From Pontimicrobium sp. SW4 (GTDB lineage Bacteria; Bacteroidota; Bacteroidia; Flavobacteriales; Flavobacteriaceae), in the NCBI RefSeq assembly GCF_039954625.1, contig NZ_CP157199.1, positions 434,001 to 498,000 of the forward strand: 64,000 nucleotides of DNA. Reading direction: 5' to 3'. Below, piece by piece: positions 45,684 through 54,192 of the stretch. Within the stretch, counting starts at the first letter, position 1; each line of letters starts with the position of its first letter. The position numbers and the translations under genes are program-made. The notes under the pieces are model-generated. The model was not told the origin of the DNA, searched no databases, and worked only from the letters and a program-made list of their open reading frames with translations.

Positions 45684-47009
45684 ATGGAGAGTAATAATAT
45701 TTCAGTTGGACTAGATATCGGAACCACAAAAATTGTGGCGATGATAGGACGTAAAAATGAATACGGAAAGGCAGAAATTCTTGGTATTGGAAAATCTAAG
45801 AGTCTGGGTGTTCATAGAGGTGTAGTGAATAATATTACGCAAACCATACAATCAATTCAACAAGCTGTTCAAGAAGCTGAAGCTGCTTCAGGTGTAAAAA
45901 TTGAAGAAGTAACTGTCGGTATTGCTGGGCAACATATAAGAAGTCTTCAGCATAGCGATTATATAACAAGATCAAACTCCGAAGTAGTTATTGATGAGGA
46001 TGATATAGATAGACTCATCAATCAAGTGCACAAATTGGTAATGTTACCTGGAGAAGAAATTATTCATGTATTACCACAAGAATATAAAGTTGATGGTCAA
46101 GCTGAGGTGAAGGAGCCTATTGGCATGTACGGAGGGAGACTTGAAGCTAATTTCCATGTAGTGGTTGGTCAAGTATCTTCCATTAGAAATATTGGGAGAT
46201 GTGTTAAGAGTGCAGGATTAGAGCTTGAAGGGATTACTTTAGAGCCTCTAGCTTCTGCGAATGCAGTTTTAAGTGAAGATGAAAAAGATGCTGGTGTAGC
46301 GCTTATAGACATAGGTGGAGGAACAACCGATTTGGCCATTTTTAGAGATGGTATCATTCGTCATACTGCTGTAATTCCTTTCGGAGGAAATGTTATAACG
46401 GAAGATATTAAGGAAGGATGTTCAATTATTGAGAAACAAGCCGAATTACTTAAAATAAAATTTGGTTCTGCGTGGCCTGGAGAAAATAAAGATAACGAGA
46501 TTGTGTCTATTCCAGGATTAAGAGGAAGAGAACCAAAAGAAATTACCTTAAAGAATCTATCAAAGATTATTCATGCTAGAGTCGTAGAAATAATTGAGCA
46601 AGTGTATGTTGAAATTAAAAACTACGGTCATGAAGAACAAAAAAAGAAATTAATAGCTGGAATTGTTTTAACAGGTGGAGGAAGCCAATTAAAACATTTA
46701 AAGCAACTAGTAGAGTACATTACAGGAATGGATACAAGAATAGGGTATCCTAATGAGCATTTAGCAGGCGATAGTGATGATGATGTAACGAGCCCATTAT
46801 TTGCTACAGCTGTAGGACTAGTAATGGACGGATTAAAGCGCCAAGAAAAAAGAAGAATAGAAAGTGTTGTGCAAGCTACCCTTGAAGCAAACGAAACACT
46901 ACAAGATAACGAAGAAGAACAAGCCATTGAACAACCTAGAAAAGAACGAAAATCTTTTCTAGATAAATTAACCGAACGCGTTAAAGATTTTTTAGATAAC
47001 GCTGAGTAA
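45684..47009 (+). CDS. ftsA: cell division protein FtsA
   Basis: Actin-like ATPase tethering FtsZ to the membrane. 441 residues with VGLDIGTTKIVAMIG (phosphate 1), the SHS2 insert around EEVTVGIAGQHIRS, VALIDIGGGTTDLAIF (phosphate 2) and GIVLTGGGSQLKHL (adenosine). The C-terminus FLDKLTERVKDFLDNAE is the amphipathic membrane-binding helix, after an acidic linker. It lies 3 bases after ftsQ and 32 bases before ftsZ. Confidence 0.95.
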   Translation: MESNNISVGLDIGTTKIVAMIGRKNEYGKAEILGIGKSKSLGVHRGVVNNITQTIQSIQQAVQEAEAASGVKIEEVTVGIAGQHIRSLQHSDYITRSNSEVVIDEDDIDRLINQVHKLVMLPGEEIIHVLPQEYKVDGQAEVKEPIGMYGGRLEANFHVVVGQVSSIRNIGRCVKSAGLELEGITLEPLASANAVLSEDEKDAGVALIDIGGGTTDLAIFRDGIIRHTAVIPFGGNVITEDIKEGCSIIEKQAELLKIKFGSAWPGENKDNEIVSIPGLRGREPKEITLKNLSKIIHARVVEIIEQVYVEIKNYGHEEQKKKLIAGIVLTGGGSQLKHLKQLVEYITGMDTRIGYPNEHLAGDSDDDVTSPLFATAVGLVMDGLKRQEKRRIESVVQATLEANETLQDNEEEQAIEQPRKERKSFLDKLTERVKDFLDNAE

Positions 47010-47041
47010 ACAAAATATACAGAACCAGTAAAACTAATTTT

Positions 47042-48952
47042 ATGAGTAGCAACAAAGACATTGGTAATATTACATTCGATTTACCTAAAAATCAATCCAA
47101 CGTCATTAAAGTAATTGGTGTTGGGGGTGGAGGTAGCAATGCTATCAATCACATGTTCCAACAAGGTATTAAAGGAGTGGATTTTGTAATCTGTAACACA
47201 GATGCGCAAGCACTTCACAATAGTGGTGTCCCAAATAAAATTCAATTAGGTGTAAGCCTTACCGAAGGGTTAGGCGCAGGAGCAAATCCAGAAATTGGTG
47301 AGCAAGCAGCTGTAGAAAGCCTTGAAGATATTAAGCGTATGTTAGATACCAATACCAAAATGGTATTTATCACTGCTGGAATGGGAGGAGGAACAGGTAC
47401 TGGTGCTGCTCCAATCATTGCAAAAATGGCAAAAGAGTTAGACATTTTAACTGTTGGTATTGTAACGATGCCTTTTCAGTTTGAAGGAAAAATTCGTAAT
47501 GCTCAAGCTCAAAAAGGAATTGAAACCCTTCGAAGTCATGTAGATTCTTTAGTTGTTATTAATAACAATAAATTAAGAGAAGTATATGGTAATTTAGGTT
47601 TTAAAGCTGGTTTCTCTAAAGCAGATGAAGTACTTTCAACAGCATCTAGAGGTATTGCTGAAGTAATCACACATCATTATACTCAAAATATTGATTTGCG
47701 TGATGCGAAAACAGTCTTAAGTAATAGTGGAACTGCTATTATGGGGTCTTCAAACGCTTCGGGTTCTAATCGTGCTCAAGAAGCAATAATGAAAGCTCTT
47801 GACTCTCCATTATTAAATGATAATAAAATTACAGGAGCCAAAAATGTATTGTTGCTTATCGTTTCTGGGTCACAGGAAATTACTATTGATGAAATAGGTG
47901 AAATTAATGATCATATTCAAGCCGAAGCTGGTTATGGTGCGAATATTATTATGGGAGTGGGAGAAGACGAGGCTTTGGGTGAAGCTATTTCTGTGACTAT
48001 TATTGCTACTGGTTTTAATGTTGAACAACAGAATGAAATTTCTAATACAGAAACAAAAAAAGTAGTTCATTCTTTAGAAGAAGATCAAAATATGGAACAG
48101 GATTTATCTACAGATAAGGAGCCTGCTATCATAACACCTGATATTATTTTAGAAAAAGAAGCTACTGAAGAAAAAGTGATTCATACATTGATTGAAGAGG
48201 AGGAAGAAGAAGAGCACCCAAATATGAATTTGATTCCTACGACTGAAATTATTAGAAATATTAATGTTGTGTATGATGAGGTTCTTGCAAATGTTGATGA
48301 TACAGAATTTATTATAAATGAAATTACTATCGAGGAAACTATTGAAGAAGAGTCAGTTCAAGAAGAACAAATCATGCTAACCTTTGATTTGCCACTATCA
48401 ACCCAAAAGGAAGAAGAAGAAACAATTAGTCAAAAAATAACTTTTGAGTTAGATGATGAGATAAAAGATATGTCAGTAAATGATTATATAGAACTAATTC
48501 CAGTTACTGAAGCAAACAAAGATGGCGAAACCAAATATGCACTTGACGATTATATTGTCTTAGAGTCTGCAATTAATGAAAAAGAAGAAAAGCAAGAAGT
48601 AGCTTTAGAAGTTGAAGAAGAAGATATAGTTTTTGAGAAAAAAGTTATTCAAGAGGAGGTGGAAGAAGGTTTAGGAGATGATTTAGACCCTATAAATAGT
48701 CCAATATCCCAGCTTCTAAAAGAAAGAGCTAATGAGCGTCGTCAAAAAATGAAAGAGTTTAATTATAAGTTCAATAATGCAAAAATTGATGATATAGAAA
48801 AAGAACCAGCATATAAAAGACAAGGAGTTAATTTAGACGATGCACAGCATTCTTCTGAAACTAGTGCCTCAAGAATGTCTATTGGTTTAGATGATAATGA
48901 CGATGTTCAGTTGAGAAGTAATAATTCTTTTTTACACGATAATGTAGATTAA
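47042..48952 (+). CDS. ftsZ: cell division protein FtsZ with long acidic C-terminal extension
   Basis: Tubulin-like GTPase forming the division ring. 636 residues: GTPase and C-terminal core domains at about 20-335 with GVGGGGSNAINHM, the GTP loop GGGTGTG (115-121) and the T7-type NIDLRDAKTVLSNSG. From about 340 to 570 runs a strongly acidic, Glu/Ile/Val-rich linker, followed by a more basic helical stretch (LKERANERRQKMKEF) and the end FLHDNVD. Most FtsZ proteins have about 380-400 residues, so this tail is unusually long, though long tails occur in flavobacteria. Last gene of the cluster. Confidence 0.96.
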   Translation: MSSNKDIGNITFDLPKNQSNVIKVIGVGGGGSNAINHMFQQGIKGVDFVICNTDAQALHNSGVPNKIQLGVSLTEGLGAGANPEIGEQAAVESLEDIKRMLDTNTKMVFITAGMGGGTGTGAAPIIAKMAKELDILTVGIVTMPFQFEGKIRNAQAQKGIETLRSHVDSLVVINNNKLREVYGNLGFKAGFSKADEVLSTASRGIAEVITHHYTQNIDLRDAKTVLSNSGTAIMGSSNASGSNRAQEAIMKALDSPLLNDNKITGAKNVLLLIVSGSQEITIDEIGEINDHIQAEAGYGANIIMGVGEDEALGEAISVTIIATGFNVEQQNEISNTETKKVVHSLEEDQNMEQDLSTDKEPAIITPDIILEKEATEEKVIHTLIEEEEEEEHPNMNLIPTTEIIRNINVVYDEVLANVDDTEFIINEITIEETIEEESVQEEQIMLTFDLPLSTQKEEEETISQKITFELDDEIKDMSVNDYIELIPVTEANKDGETKYALDDYIVLESAINEKEEKQEVALEVEEEDIVFEKKVIQEEVEEGLGDDLDPINSPISQLLKERANERRQKMKEFNYKFNNAKIDDIEKEPAYKRQGVNLDDAQHSSETSASRMSIGLDDNDDVQLRSNNSFLHDNVD

Positions 48953-48984
48953 TTAATAGCAGAGTTTTAGTACTTATCTAATCA

Positions 48985-49030
48985 AAACCCTAAAAATTTT
49001 CCTCGAATTTTTAGGGTTTCCTTTTATTTA
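48985..49030 (+). terminator. terminator of the dcw cluster after ftsZ
   Basis: A 14-bp stem, AAACCCTAAAAATT with AATTTTTAGGGTTT (48985-48998 with 49006-49019), loop TTCCTCG, followed by CCTTTTATTT. It closes the 15-kb cluster. Confidence 0.8.
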
Positions 49031-49089
49031 TCTCTTAAAGATACTAAAGCATACTTTTTAGTATCTTCGCAGCATAAAAAAATTATTCT

Positions 49090-49539
49090 ATGAGTTTACA
49101 AGATGGAATCATGACTGCGATGAAAGTAGCTATGAAAGCAAAAGACCAAACAGCACTAACAGCTTTAAGAGCAGTGAAATCGGCTATTTTAATGGCTCAG
49201 ACTGAAAGTGGAGCCGCAAGTGAACTTACTGAAGAGCAAGAACTAAAATTACTTCAAAAGCAAGTAAAACAGCGTAAAGATAGTGCTGCAATATTTTTAG
49301 AGCAAGGGCGTGAAGATTTGGCTGCACCAGAGTTAGCTGAAGCAGAAATAATTTCACAATTCCTTCCAGAAGCCATGAGCGATGAAGAGGTTGAAAGAAT
49401 TGTAATAAAAGCTATAGAAGATCTTGGAGCTAACGGAATGAAAGATATGGGAAAAGTAATGGGAGTTGTAAGTAAGCAAGTAGCTGGTCAAGCCGATGGT
49501 AAAACTATCTCTAAAATAGTTAAGTCTAAATTAATATAA
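49090..49539 (+). CDS. yqeY: GatB/YqeY domain protein
   Basis: 149-residue cytosolic protein of the YqeY family, related to the tail domain of the amidotransferase subunit GatB. Motifs: AMKAKDQTALTALRAVKSAI, KQVKQRKDSAAIFLEQGREDLA, and ISQFLPEAMSDEE; the C-terminal part resembles the tRNA-binding helical domain. The function is unproven. It follows ftsZ in the conserved flavobacterial order but behind a terminator; TATCTTCG at 49062-49069 may be an imperfect -7 element. Confidence 0.9.
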   Translation: MSLQDGIMTAMKVAMKAKDQTALTALRAVKSAILMAQTESGAASELTEEQELKLLQKQVKQRKDSAAIFLEQGREDLAAPELAEAEIISQFLPEAMSDEEVERIVIKAIEDLGANGMKDMGKVMGVVSKQVAGQADGKTISKIVKSKLI

Positions 49540-49546
49540 CGATATT

Positions 49547-49620
49547 GGCTGCGTAGCTCAATTGGATAGAGCACTGGATTTCGGCTCCAGCGGTTGTAGG
49601 TTCGACTCCTGTCGCAGTCA
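49547..49620 (+). tRNA. tRNA-Arg (anticodon TCG)
   Basis: Cloverleaf with acceptor GGCTGCG/CGCAGTC (49547-49553 with 49613-49619, one G-T), D arm GCTC...GAGC, anticodon stem CTGGA/TCCAG with loop TTTCGGC and anticodon TCG at 49581-49583, T arm GTAGG-TTCGACT-CCTGT region, discriminator A at 49620. CCA is not encoded. It begins 7 bases after the yqeY stop, so it may be transcribed with yqeY. Confidence 0.95.
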
Positions 49621-49637
49621 CATGCATTAAAATAAAT

Positions 49638-49672
49638 AAACCAAGCGTAAATCAACGTTTGGTTTTATTTTT
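49638..49672 (+). terminator. terminator after tRNA-Arg
   Basis: AAACCAAGCGT pairs over 11 bp with ACGTTTGGTTT (one G-T), loop AAATCA, followed by TATTTTTTG. Confidence 0.8.
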
Positions 49673-49823
49673 TGTAAGCTTAATAAGTGATGGTTTTATG
49701 AAGAATCTAAGTGTCATTTTAACCGACATCCTGTTTATATAATACTATGTGTTATTTTGGAACCTAACAAAGAGGAAAGTTAGAATAGTTCCTAAATTTA
49801 TATAATTATCCTAACATAAATTA
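49673..49823. other. intergenic stretch with no recognised feature
   Basis: Between the tRNA-Arg terminator and the long hairpin before susD. I find no credible reading frame, promoter consensus or conserved RNA. A loose inverted repeat GGAAC...TAAC / GTTA...GTTCC lies at about 49758-49792 but is interrupted. Confidence 0.4.
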
Positions 49824-49872
49824 ATAATTCAAAAACTCTTCTAAACATTGTTTAGAAGAGTTTTTGAATTAT
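49824..49872 (-). terminator. long perfect hairpin downstream of the susD-family gene
   Basis: ATAATTCAAAAACTCTTCTAAA (49824-49845) pairs perfectly over 22 bp with 49851-49872, loop CATTG. It begins 20 bases after the susD stop on the minus strand, so it probably terminates that mRNA. Only a weak T-tract follows, and the stem is longer than normal terminators here. Confidence 0.6.
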
Positions 49873-49891
49873 ATGAAATATATTTTATTAC

Positions 49892-51352
49892 TTATCTCCA
49901 ACCACCAGTTGAATAATCTTCTCCAGCAATACCTTCAGTTCCTCCTAAAGTATAATACTCAGCTGGGATAGCTTCCAAAGCTCTTCCAGGCACAGGGAAA
50001 TGTAATAAAGTACCAGCTTGTAAAAGATCTTCTTTTCTCATTTCACAGAACCCAATATAAGGCGCTGTGTATGCAAACTCAACCATTCTTTCATAGTGAA
50101 TAGCATCTTTTACTGCATCTAAATTTTCAGCAACAGGAGCTAAACCTCCTCTAGTAACTCTTGTACCTGCATTAATAACCGCAGCAGCTCCCGGAACGTC
50201 TCCTAAGTGAGCCATAGCTTCTGCCATGTACATATCATTCTCAGATTTTGAATATTCAACTACGTTCATAGTCCAATACGTGATATAGTCATCATATCTA
50301 CTATAGCGATAGCTACTGTAGTGATATTGACCTCTTTCAGGACGGAAGTTATTAGAAGATAAGTAACCATAATCAGTTGCTAAACGCGCATCATCAGATG
50401 TAGATTCAGCTTGGAATGTTACACCATCTTCCCAATAAGCAGGAGTAGAAGGATCCATCATATTAATAACTCTCATATCAACTCTTGCCCAACCCGGGTA
50501 TACTAAATATGTTTTAGGAACATTATCCCACCAAGTAATATTATCCATATAGATTTCAAAATCTTCAGTAATACCATCTTGAGTATAATCTAAAACTCTA
50601 TCCCAATCTATAGTAGCTTTTTGGGCACTATTTCTAACATTACTAACTAGCCAACGAGCACCAAGACTGTTCATGTATTTAACAGCATTTACACCAGCAC
50701 CACCAGGGATGATAGCTTCATCAAAAGTAATTCCATTAACAGAAGCAATAGATATCGCATCGTCTAACTTTTCTAAAGCAAAGGTCATAGCTGTAGCATA
50801 GTCTGAAGCACCTTCAAGACCAGTTCCAGCTACAACACCAGTTTCATCAGATAACCATACTTGATCAAAAACTAAAGCTAATTGCGCAATAGCAGAAGCT
50901 TGTCCAAACCTTGCAATTGTCATTATTTTATTTGGATCATCAAACTCAGTACCATTTTCAACGGCTAATGCTAATGTATTTGCATCAGATAGAATTGAAT
51001 ATAGAGAATTAAAATATGAATTTGTTACATTGTTACCGTAAGCAGGTGAATTGTTAAATGCTACTCTAGGCTCACTAGATAAATCTCTCATACCAAAGTT
51101 ACCCCAAGAGCAACTAGTGATATCTGCCATTGTAGCAAATGCTGCTGCCGGAGAATTTGTACTGTGAGAAGTCATAAACAGGTTTCTTGTTAACCCATCT
51201 GCTGTAGCTGATAAAGCAACAGGATCAGATGTTAAAATGTCATCATTTGGATTTTCTAAGTTATCTACATTCAAATCTGTAGAAAAATCATCACATGATA
51301 CAGTAAAAATAAGTAAGGTGATAATTAAAAATAAGTTAATTGTTTTTTTCAT
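49892..51352 (-). CDS. SusD/RagB-family outer-membrane lipoprotein (no SusC partner adjacent)
   Basis: Surface lipoprotein of the SusD/RagB family, which caps TonB-dependent SusC channels and captures glycans or peptides. 486 residues; lipoprotein signal ending IFTVSC (Cys20). TPR-like helices include AIAQLALVFDQVWLSDETG near 155, NAVKYMNSLGARWLVSN near 225, MYMAEAMAHLGDVPGAAAVIN near 375, and the C-terminal HFPVPGRALEAIPAEYYTLGG typical of the family end. No SusC gene lies upstream (51353-51560 is noncoding, then a plus-strand gene). Its ligand is unknown. Confidence 0.85.
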   Translation of the reverse strand: MKKTINLFLIITLLIFTVSCDDFSTDLNVDNLENPNDDILTSDPVALSATADGLTRNLFMTSHSTNSPAAAFATMADITSCSWGNFGMRDLSSEPRVAFNNSPAYGNNVTNSYFNSLYSILSDANTLALAVENGTEFDDPNKIMTIARFGQASAIAQLALVFDQVWLSDETGVVAGTGLEGASDYATAMTFALEKLDDAISIASVNGITFDEAIIPGGAGVNAVKYMNSLGARWLVSNVRNSAQKATIDWDRVLDYTQDGITEDFEIYMDNITWWDNVPKTYLVYPGWARVDMRVINMMDPSTPAYWEDGVTFQAESTSDDARLATDYGYLSSNNFRPERGQYHYSSYRYSRYDDYITYWTMNVVEYSKSENDMYMAEAMAHLGDVPGAAAVINAGTRVTRGGLAPVAENLDAVKDAIHYERMVEFAYTAPYIGFCEMRKEDLLQAGTLLHFPVPGRALEAIPAEYYTLGGTEGIAGEDYSTGGWR

Positions 51353-51560
51353 AGCGTTATTTGTTTTTATTTATAGATGAGGTCTTATTGAATAGGTTGC
51401 GTACTAAATAATTTATGTTGCCATTATTTTACATGAATAATGTGTATAAAAATTCAATGAAAATTATTAATGTATTTGTAAAATATTATTAGTCAATGCT
51501 TTGATGTCTTTTATATAAAATAATGGAACGATTAATTATTTATTTGTTTTATTTTGCAGG

Positions 51561-52406
51561 ATGATGATTAACTATTTAATAATTCAAAATTCACCTACTA
51601 ATAGTATTATTGCAGTCTTTTTATTGGCTCTTTCTATTATGATTTTTTATTTCGGATTTAGAATGATAGAAATGGTTTATGTAATGCGCAATAAAAAGCC
51701 GCTTTACAATCATGTTTATTTTAAATTAAAAAAACTTTCACCATCTCAAAAATCAACATTAAGAAATTTTTCATTTTATAGGAGATTATCTAAAAGAGAG
51801 CAAGGTTTTTTTGAGCATAGAGTAGCTTGTTTTATAGAAGATAAAACTTTTATTGGAAGAGACGATTTAATAATAAATGATGAAATTAAAGTTTTAATTT
51901 CTTCAACAGCAGTTATGCTTACTTTTGGTTTTAGAGATTTTTATATTGGCTTAATAGATAAGATATTTGTTTATCCAAAACCCTTTTATTCTAAAACGAA
52001 TGATGATTATCATAAAGGAGAATTTAACCCTAAATTAAAATCTTTAGTATTTTCATGGAAAGATTTTGAATATGGATACAACATAGGTGATGATAATTTA
52101 AATTTAGGTATTCATGAATTTGCACATGCTATTCATTTAAATAGTATTAAGGAGCGTGATGTTAGCTCAACAATATTTAAAGATTCATTTAAAGAATTAA
52201 CAGAACTTTTGTCTAATAGTAAATCCATGAGAGACAGGTTAATTTCTTCTAGATATTTTAGAGAGTATGCTTATACCAATCAATTTGAGTTTGTTGCTGT
52301 GTTAATTGAGTATTTTTTTGAGTCTCCAATTGAGTTTAAAAACCAGTTTCCAAAAATATATAGTAAAGTAAAGCAAATGCTAAACTTCGGTTACGCTAAG
52401 TATTAA
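51561..52406 (+). CDS. MtfA-like zinc peptidase (M90), membrane-anchored
   Basis: 281 residues: a membrane segment at about 14-33, then a cytosolic or periplasmic peptidase domain. NLGIHEFAHAIHLN holds the HExxH motif (His185, Glu186, His189), and a downstream FEFVAVLIEYFFESP could supply a glutamate ligand as in MtfA/M90 peptidases. E. coli MtfA (about 265 residues) regulates glucose PTS through Mlc, but that target is not expected here. Start ATG 51561 is followed at once by a second ATG. Confidence 0.8.
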   Translation: MMINYLIIQNSPTNSIIAVFLLALSIMIFYFGFRMIEMVYVMRNKKPLYNHVYFKLKKLSPSQKSTLRNFSFYRRLSKREQGFFEHRVACFIEDKTFIGRDDLIINDEIKVLISSTAVMLTFGFRDFYIGLIDKIFVYPKPFYSKTNDDYHKGEFNPKLKSLVFSWKDFEYGYNIGDDNLNLGIHEFAHAIHLNSIKERDVSSTIFKDSFKELTELLSNSKSMRDRLISSRYFREYAYTNQFEFVAVLIEYFFESPIEFKNQFPKIYSKVKQMLNFGYAKY

Positions 52407-52498
52407 ATAATAACTTTTATTTGTTTTAGGTATGACTTTTATCATAATTTAACTGACTGTTCTTGGTTAACTTTAATGTTGAATTTAAAACCTGAGAC

Positions 52499-52924
52499 AT
52501 GAAAAGAGGAACACCAATTTCGGCAATAATGACTAAAAATGTCATTACATTAAATACATCTGATAATTTAGAAACAGCTGAGCGTTTATTCAAACAAAAT
52601 CATATTAGACATATTCCAGTTGTTAGTGGAAAAAGCATAAAAGGAATGTTAAGCCTTACAGATTTGCTACGCATCAGTTTTGCTGATGCAGTAGATGAAA
52701 CAGAAGATTATGTTGATGCTATAGTTTATAATATGTTTACTATAGAACAAGTTATGGCCAAAAACTTAATAAGCGTAACATCAAAAACGACCATTAAGGA
52801 AGTTGCGGAAATTTTAGCAAAAAAAGAGTTTCATGCAATACCAGTTGTAGATAATAATAAGTTGGTAGGTATAGTAACAACTACTGATTTAATTAACTAT
52901 TTGTTGGCACAGTTTGATGAGTAG
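52499..52924 (+). CDS. CBS-domain pair protein
   Basis: 141 residues made of two CBS domains (about 5-60 and 78-140): ISAIMTKNVITLNTSDNLETA with HIRHIPVVSGKSIKGMLSLTDLL, then VMAKNLISVTSKTTIKEVAEILAKKEFHAIPVVDNNKLVGIVTTTDLI read in parts. Stand-alone CBS pairs bind adenine nucleotides and modulate other proteins. No catalytic domain and no obvious partner nearby. It is convergent with rpe. Confidence 0.9.
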   Translation: MKRGTPISAIMTKNVITLNTSDNLETAERLFKQNHIRHIPVVSGKSIKGMLSLTDLLRISFADAVDETEDYVDAIVYNMFTIEQVMAKNLISVTSKTTIKEVAEILAKKEFHAIPVVDNNKLVGIVTTTDLINYLLAQFDE

Positions 52925-52934
52925 ATTTTCTCTA

Positions 52935-53597
52935 TTAAGAATTTGCTAAAGCTTTTAAGTCTTTAATCGTTTCTATTTGATTAGAACTTTTAAATACATA
53001 GCTGCCAGCTACCAAAACATCTGCGCCAGCATCTACAAGTGCTTTAGCATTTTTATTGGTTACTCCTCCATCTATTTCAATTAAAGTTGAAGCGCCTTTT
53101 CGTATAATTAATTCTTTTAATTGTTCAACTTTACTGTAAGTGTTTTCAATAAAGCTTTGGCCTCCAAAACCTGGATTAACACTCATTAAGCAAACAAGAT
53201 CAATGTCATTAATTGTATCTTCTAAAAGATTCACATTCGTATGCGGATTTAGAGCGACACCAGCTTTCATTCCTTCAGCTTTTATGGCTTGAAGTGTTCT
53301 ATGTAAATGTGTGCATGCTTCGTAGTGTACGGTAAGTATATTGCTTCCTAATTCTGCAAATGTTTTAATATAACGATCAGGATCTACAATCATTAAATGT
53401 ACATCAATGGTTTTTTTTGCATGCTTTGAAATAGCATCTAAAACAGGCATTCCAAAAGAAATATTTGGTACAAAAACACCATCCATGATATCAATATGAA
53501 ACCAATCAGCTTCACTATTGTTAACCATTTCTATATCATACTGTAGGTTTGCAAAATCTGCTGCTAAGATTGAAGGTGCTATTAATTTTGAAGACAT
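52935..53597 (-). CDS. rpe: ribulose-phosphate 3-epimerase
   Basis: Pentose phosphate pathway epimerase converting ribulose-5-phosphate to xylulose-5-phosphate in the cytosol. 220 residues, TIM barrel with LIAPSILAADFANL, WFHIDIMDGVFVPN (metal and catalytic Asp), VHLMIVDPDRYI, LVCLMSVNPGFGGQSFI and IEIDGGVTNKNAK with a terminal GADVLVAGSYVFK. A -7-like TATTTTTG lies on the minus strand at 53631-53624. Confidence 0.96.
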   Translation of the reverse strand: MSSKLIAPSILAADFANLQYDIEMVNNSEADWFHIDIMDGVFVPNISFGMPVLDAISKHAKKTIDVHLMIVDPDRYIKTFAELGSNILTVHYEACTHLHRTLQAIKAEGMKAGVALNPHTNVNLLEDTINDIDLVCLMSVNPGFGGQSFIENTYSKVEQLKELIIRKGASTLIEIDGGVTNKNAKALVDAGADVLVAGSYVFKSSNQIETIKDLKALANS

Positions 53598-53650
53598 TGT
53601 ATTTAGTGATTATTTTGTTTTGACAAAAATAATTTAATTATAGGTTTATT

Positions 53651-54058
53651 TTATTTTTTTGCAATAAAGTTCTCGACGATATTGATGATTTTGTCAACAG
53701 AGTTAAGCTCAGCTTTCTTTATCCATTTTAAATATTTCTTTAATTGATCTAGAGTTTTAGAGTTTTCAACAATGACAAACCCAGAAACATAGTCGACAAA
53801 TATACGTTCTTCAATAGTTGTGTCGATTAATTTTATGATGTTAGTATGTCTTTGATCTTGGCTAATTTTTTTAAAAATCATATTAACCATTTGCTCGTCT
53901 CCTTCTAATATTTGAAGAAAATTACCATGATTATATACTAAGATACCTGAAATATTGAGCTCCGTATTGTTTCTTTTATTAACGCGAAATAAATGTTCTA
54001 TATCTAGATTAGATAATAAGTTTTTAGCGCTACTAACATAACATAGTGTATGCGGCAT
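53651..54058 (-). CDS. short BLUF-domain blue-light photoreceptor
   Basis: FAD-binding BLUF domain protein, 135 residues from ATG 54058; a longer frame to 54136 would run through the rpoD terminator and is rejected. The photoactive residues have the spacing known from AppA (Tyr21, Asn45, Gln63): Tyr7 in LCYVSSA, Asn31 in KRNNTEL and Gln49 in NFLQILEG. The SQDQRHTNI motif follows. Where AppA has Trp104 and Met106, this protein has Tyr90 and Ser92. About 40 residues of C-terminal helices remain; no output domain is attached. It lies downstream of rpoD on the same strand. Confidence 0.88.
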   Translation of the reverse strand: MPHTLCYVSSAKNLLSNLDIEHLFRVNKRNNTELNISGILVYNHGNFLQILEGDEQMVNMIFKKISQDQRHTNIIKLIDTTIEERIFVDYVSGFVIVENSKTLDQLKKYLKWIKKAELNSVDKIINIVENFIAKK

Positions 54059-54089
54059 ACTTAAATTTTTAGAGATTTTACTTTTAAAT

Positions 54090-54127
54090 AATAAAAAAGT
54101 GAACCCAGAGTAATCAGCTCTGGGTTC
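54090..54127 (-). terminator. terminator of rpoD
   Basis: On the minus strand GAACCCAGAG (54127-54118) pairs over 10 bp with CTCTGGGTTC (54110-54101), loop CTGATTA, followed by ACTTTTTT. It separates rpoD from the BLUF gene. Confidence 0.85.
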
Positions 54128-54192
54128 TTTCATCAATCAAAAAACGAACAGTTATGTAACTGTTTGTTGCGTTTATTAGGATATAAATATAA

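Noticed and set aside
49758..49792. Imperfect inverted repeat as a possible small RNA
   Set aside because: Stem is interrupted and there is no promoter or terminator of its own.
53651..54136. Longer BLUF protein starting at 54136
   Set aside because: The added 26 residues are encoded by the rpoD terminator hairpin and its T-tract, and BLUF domains begin close to the conserved tyrosine.
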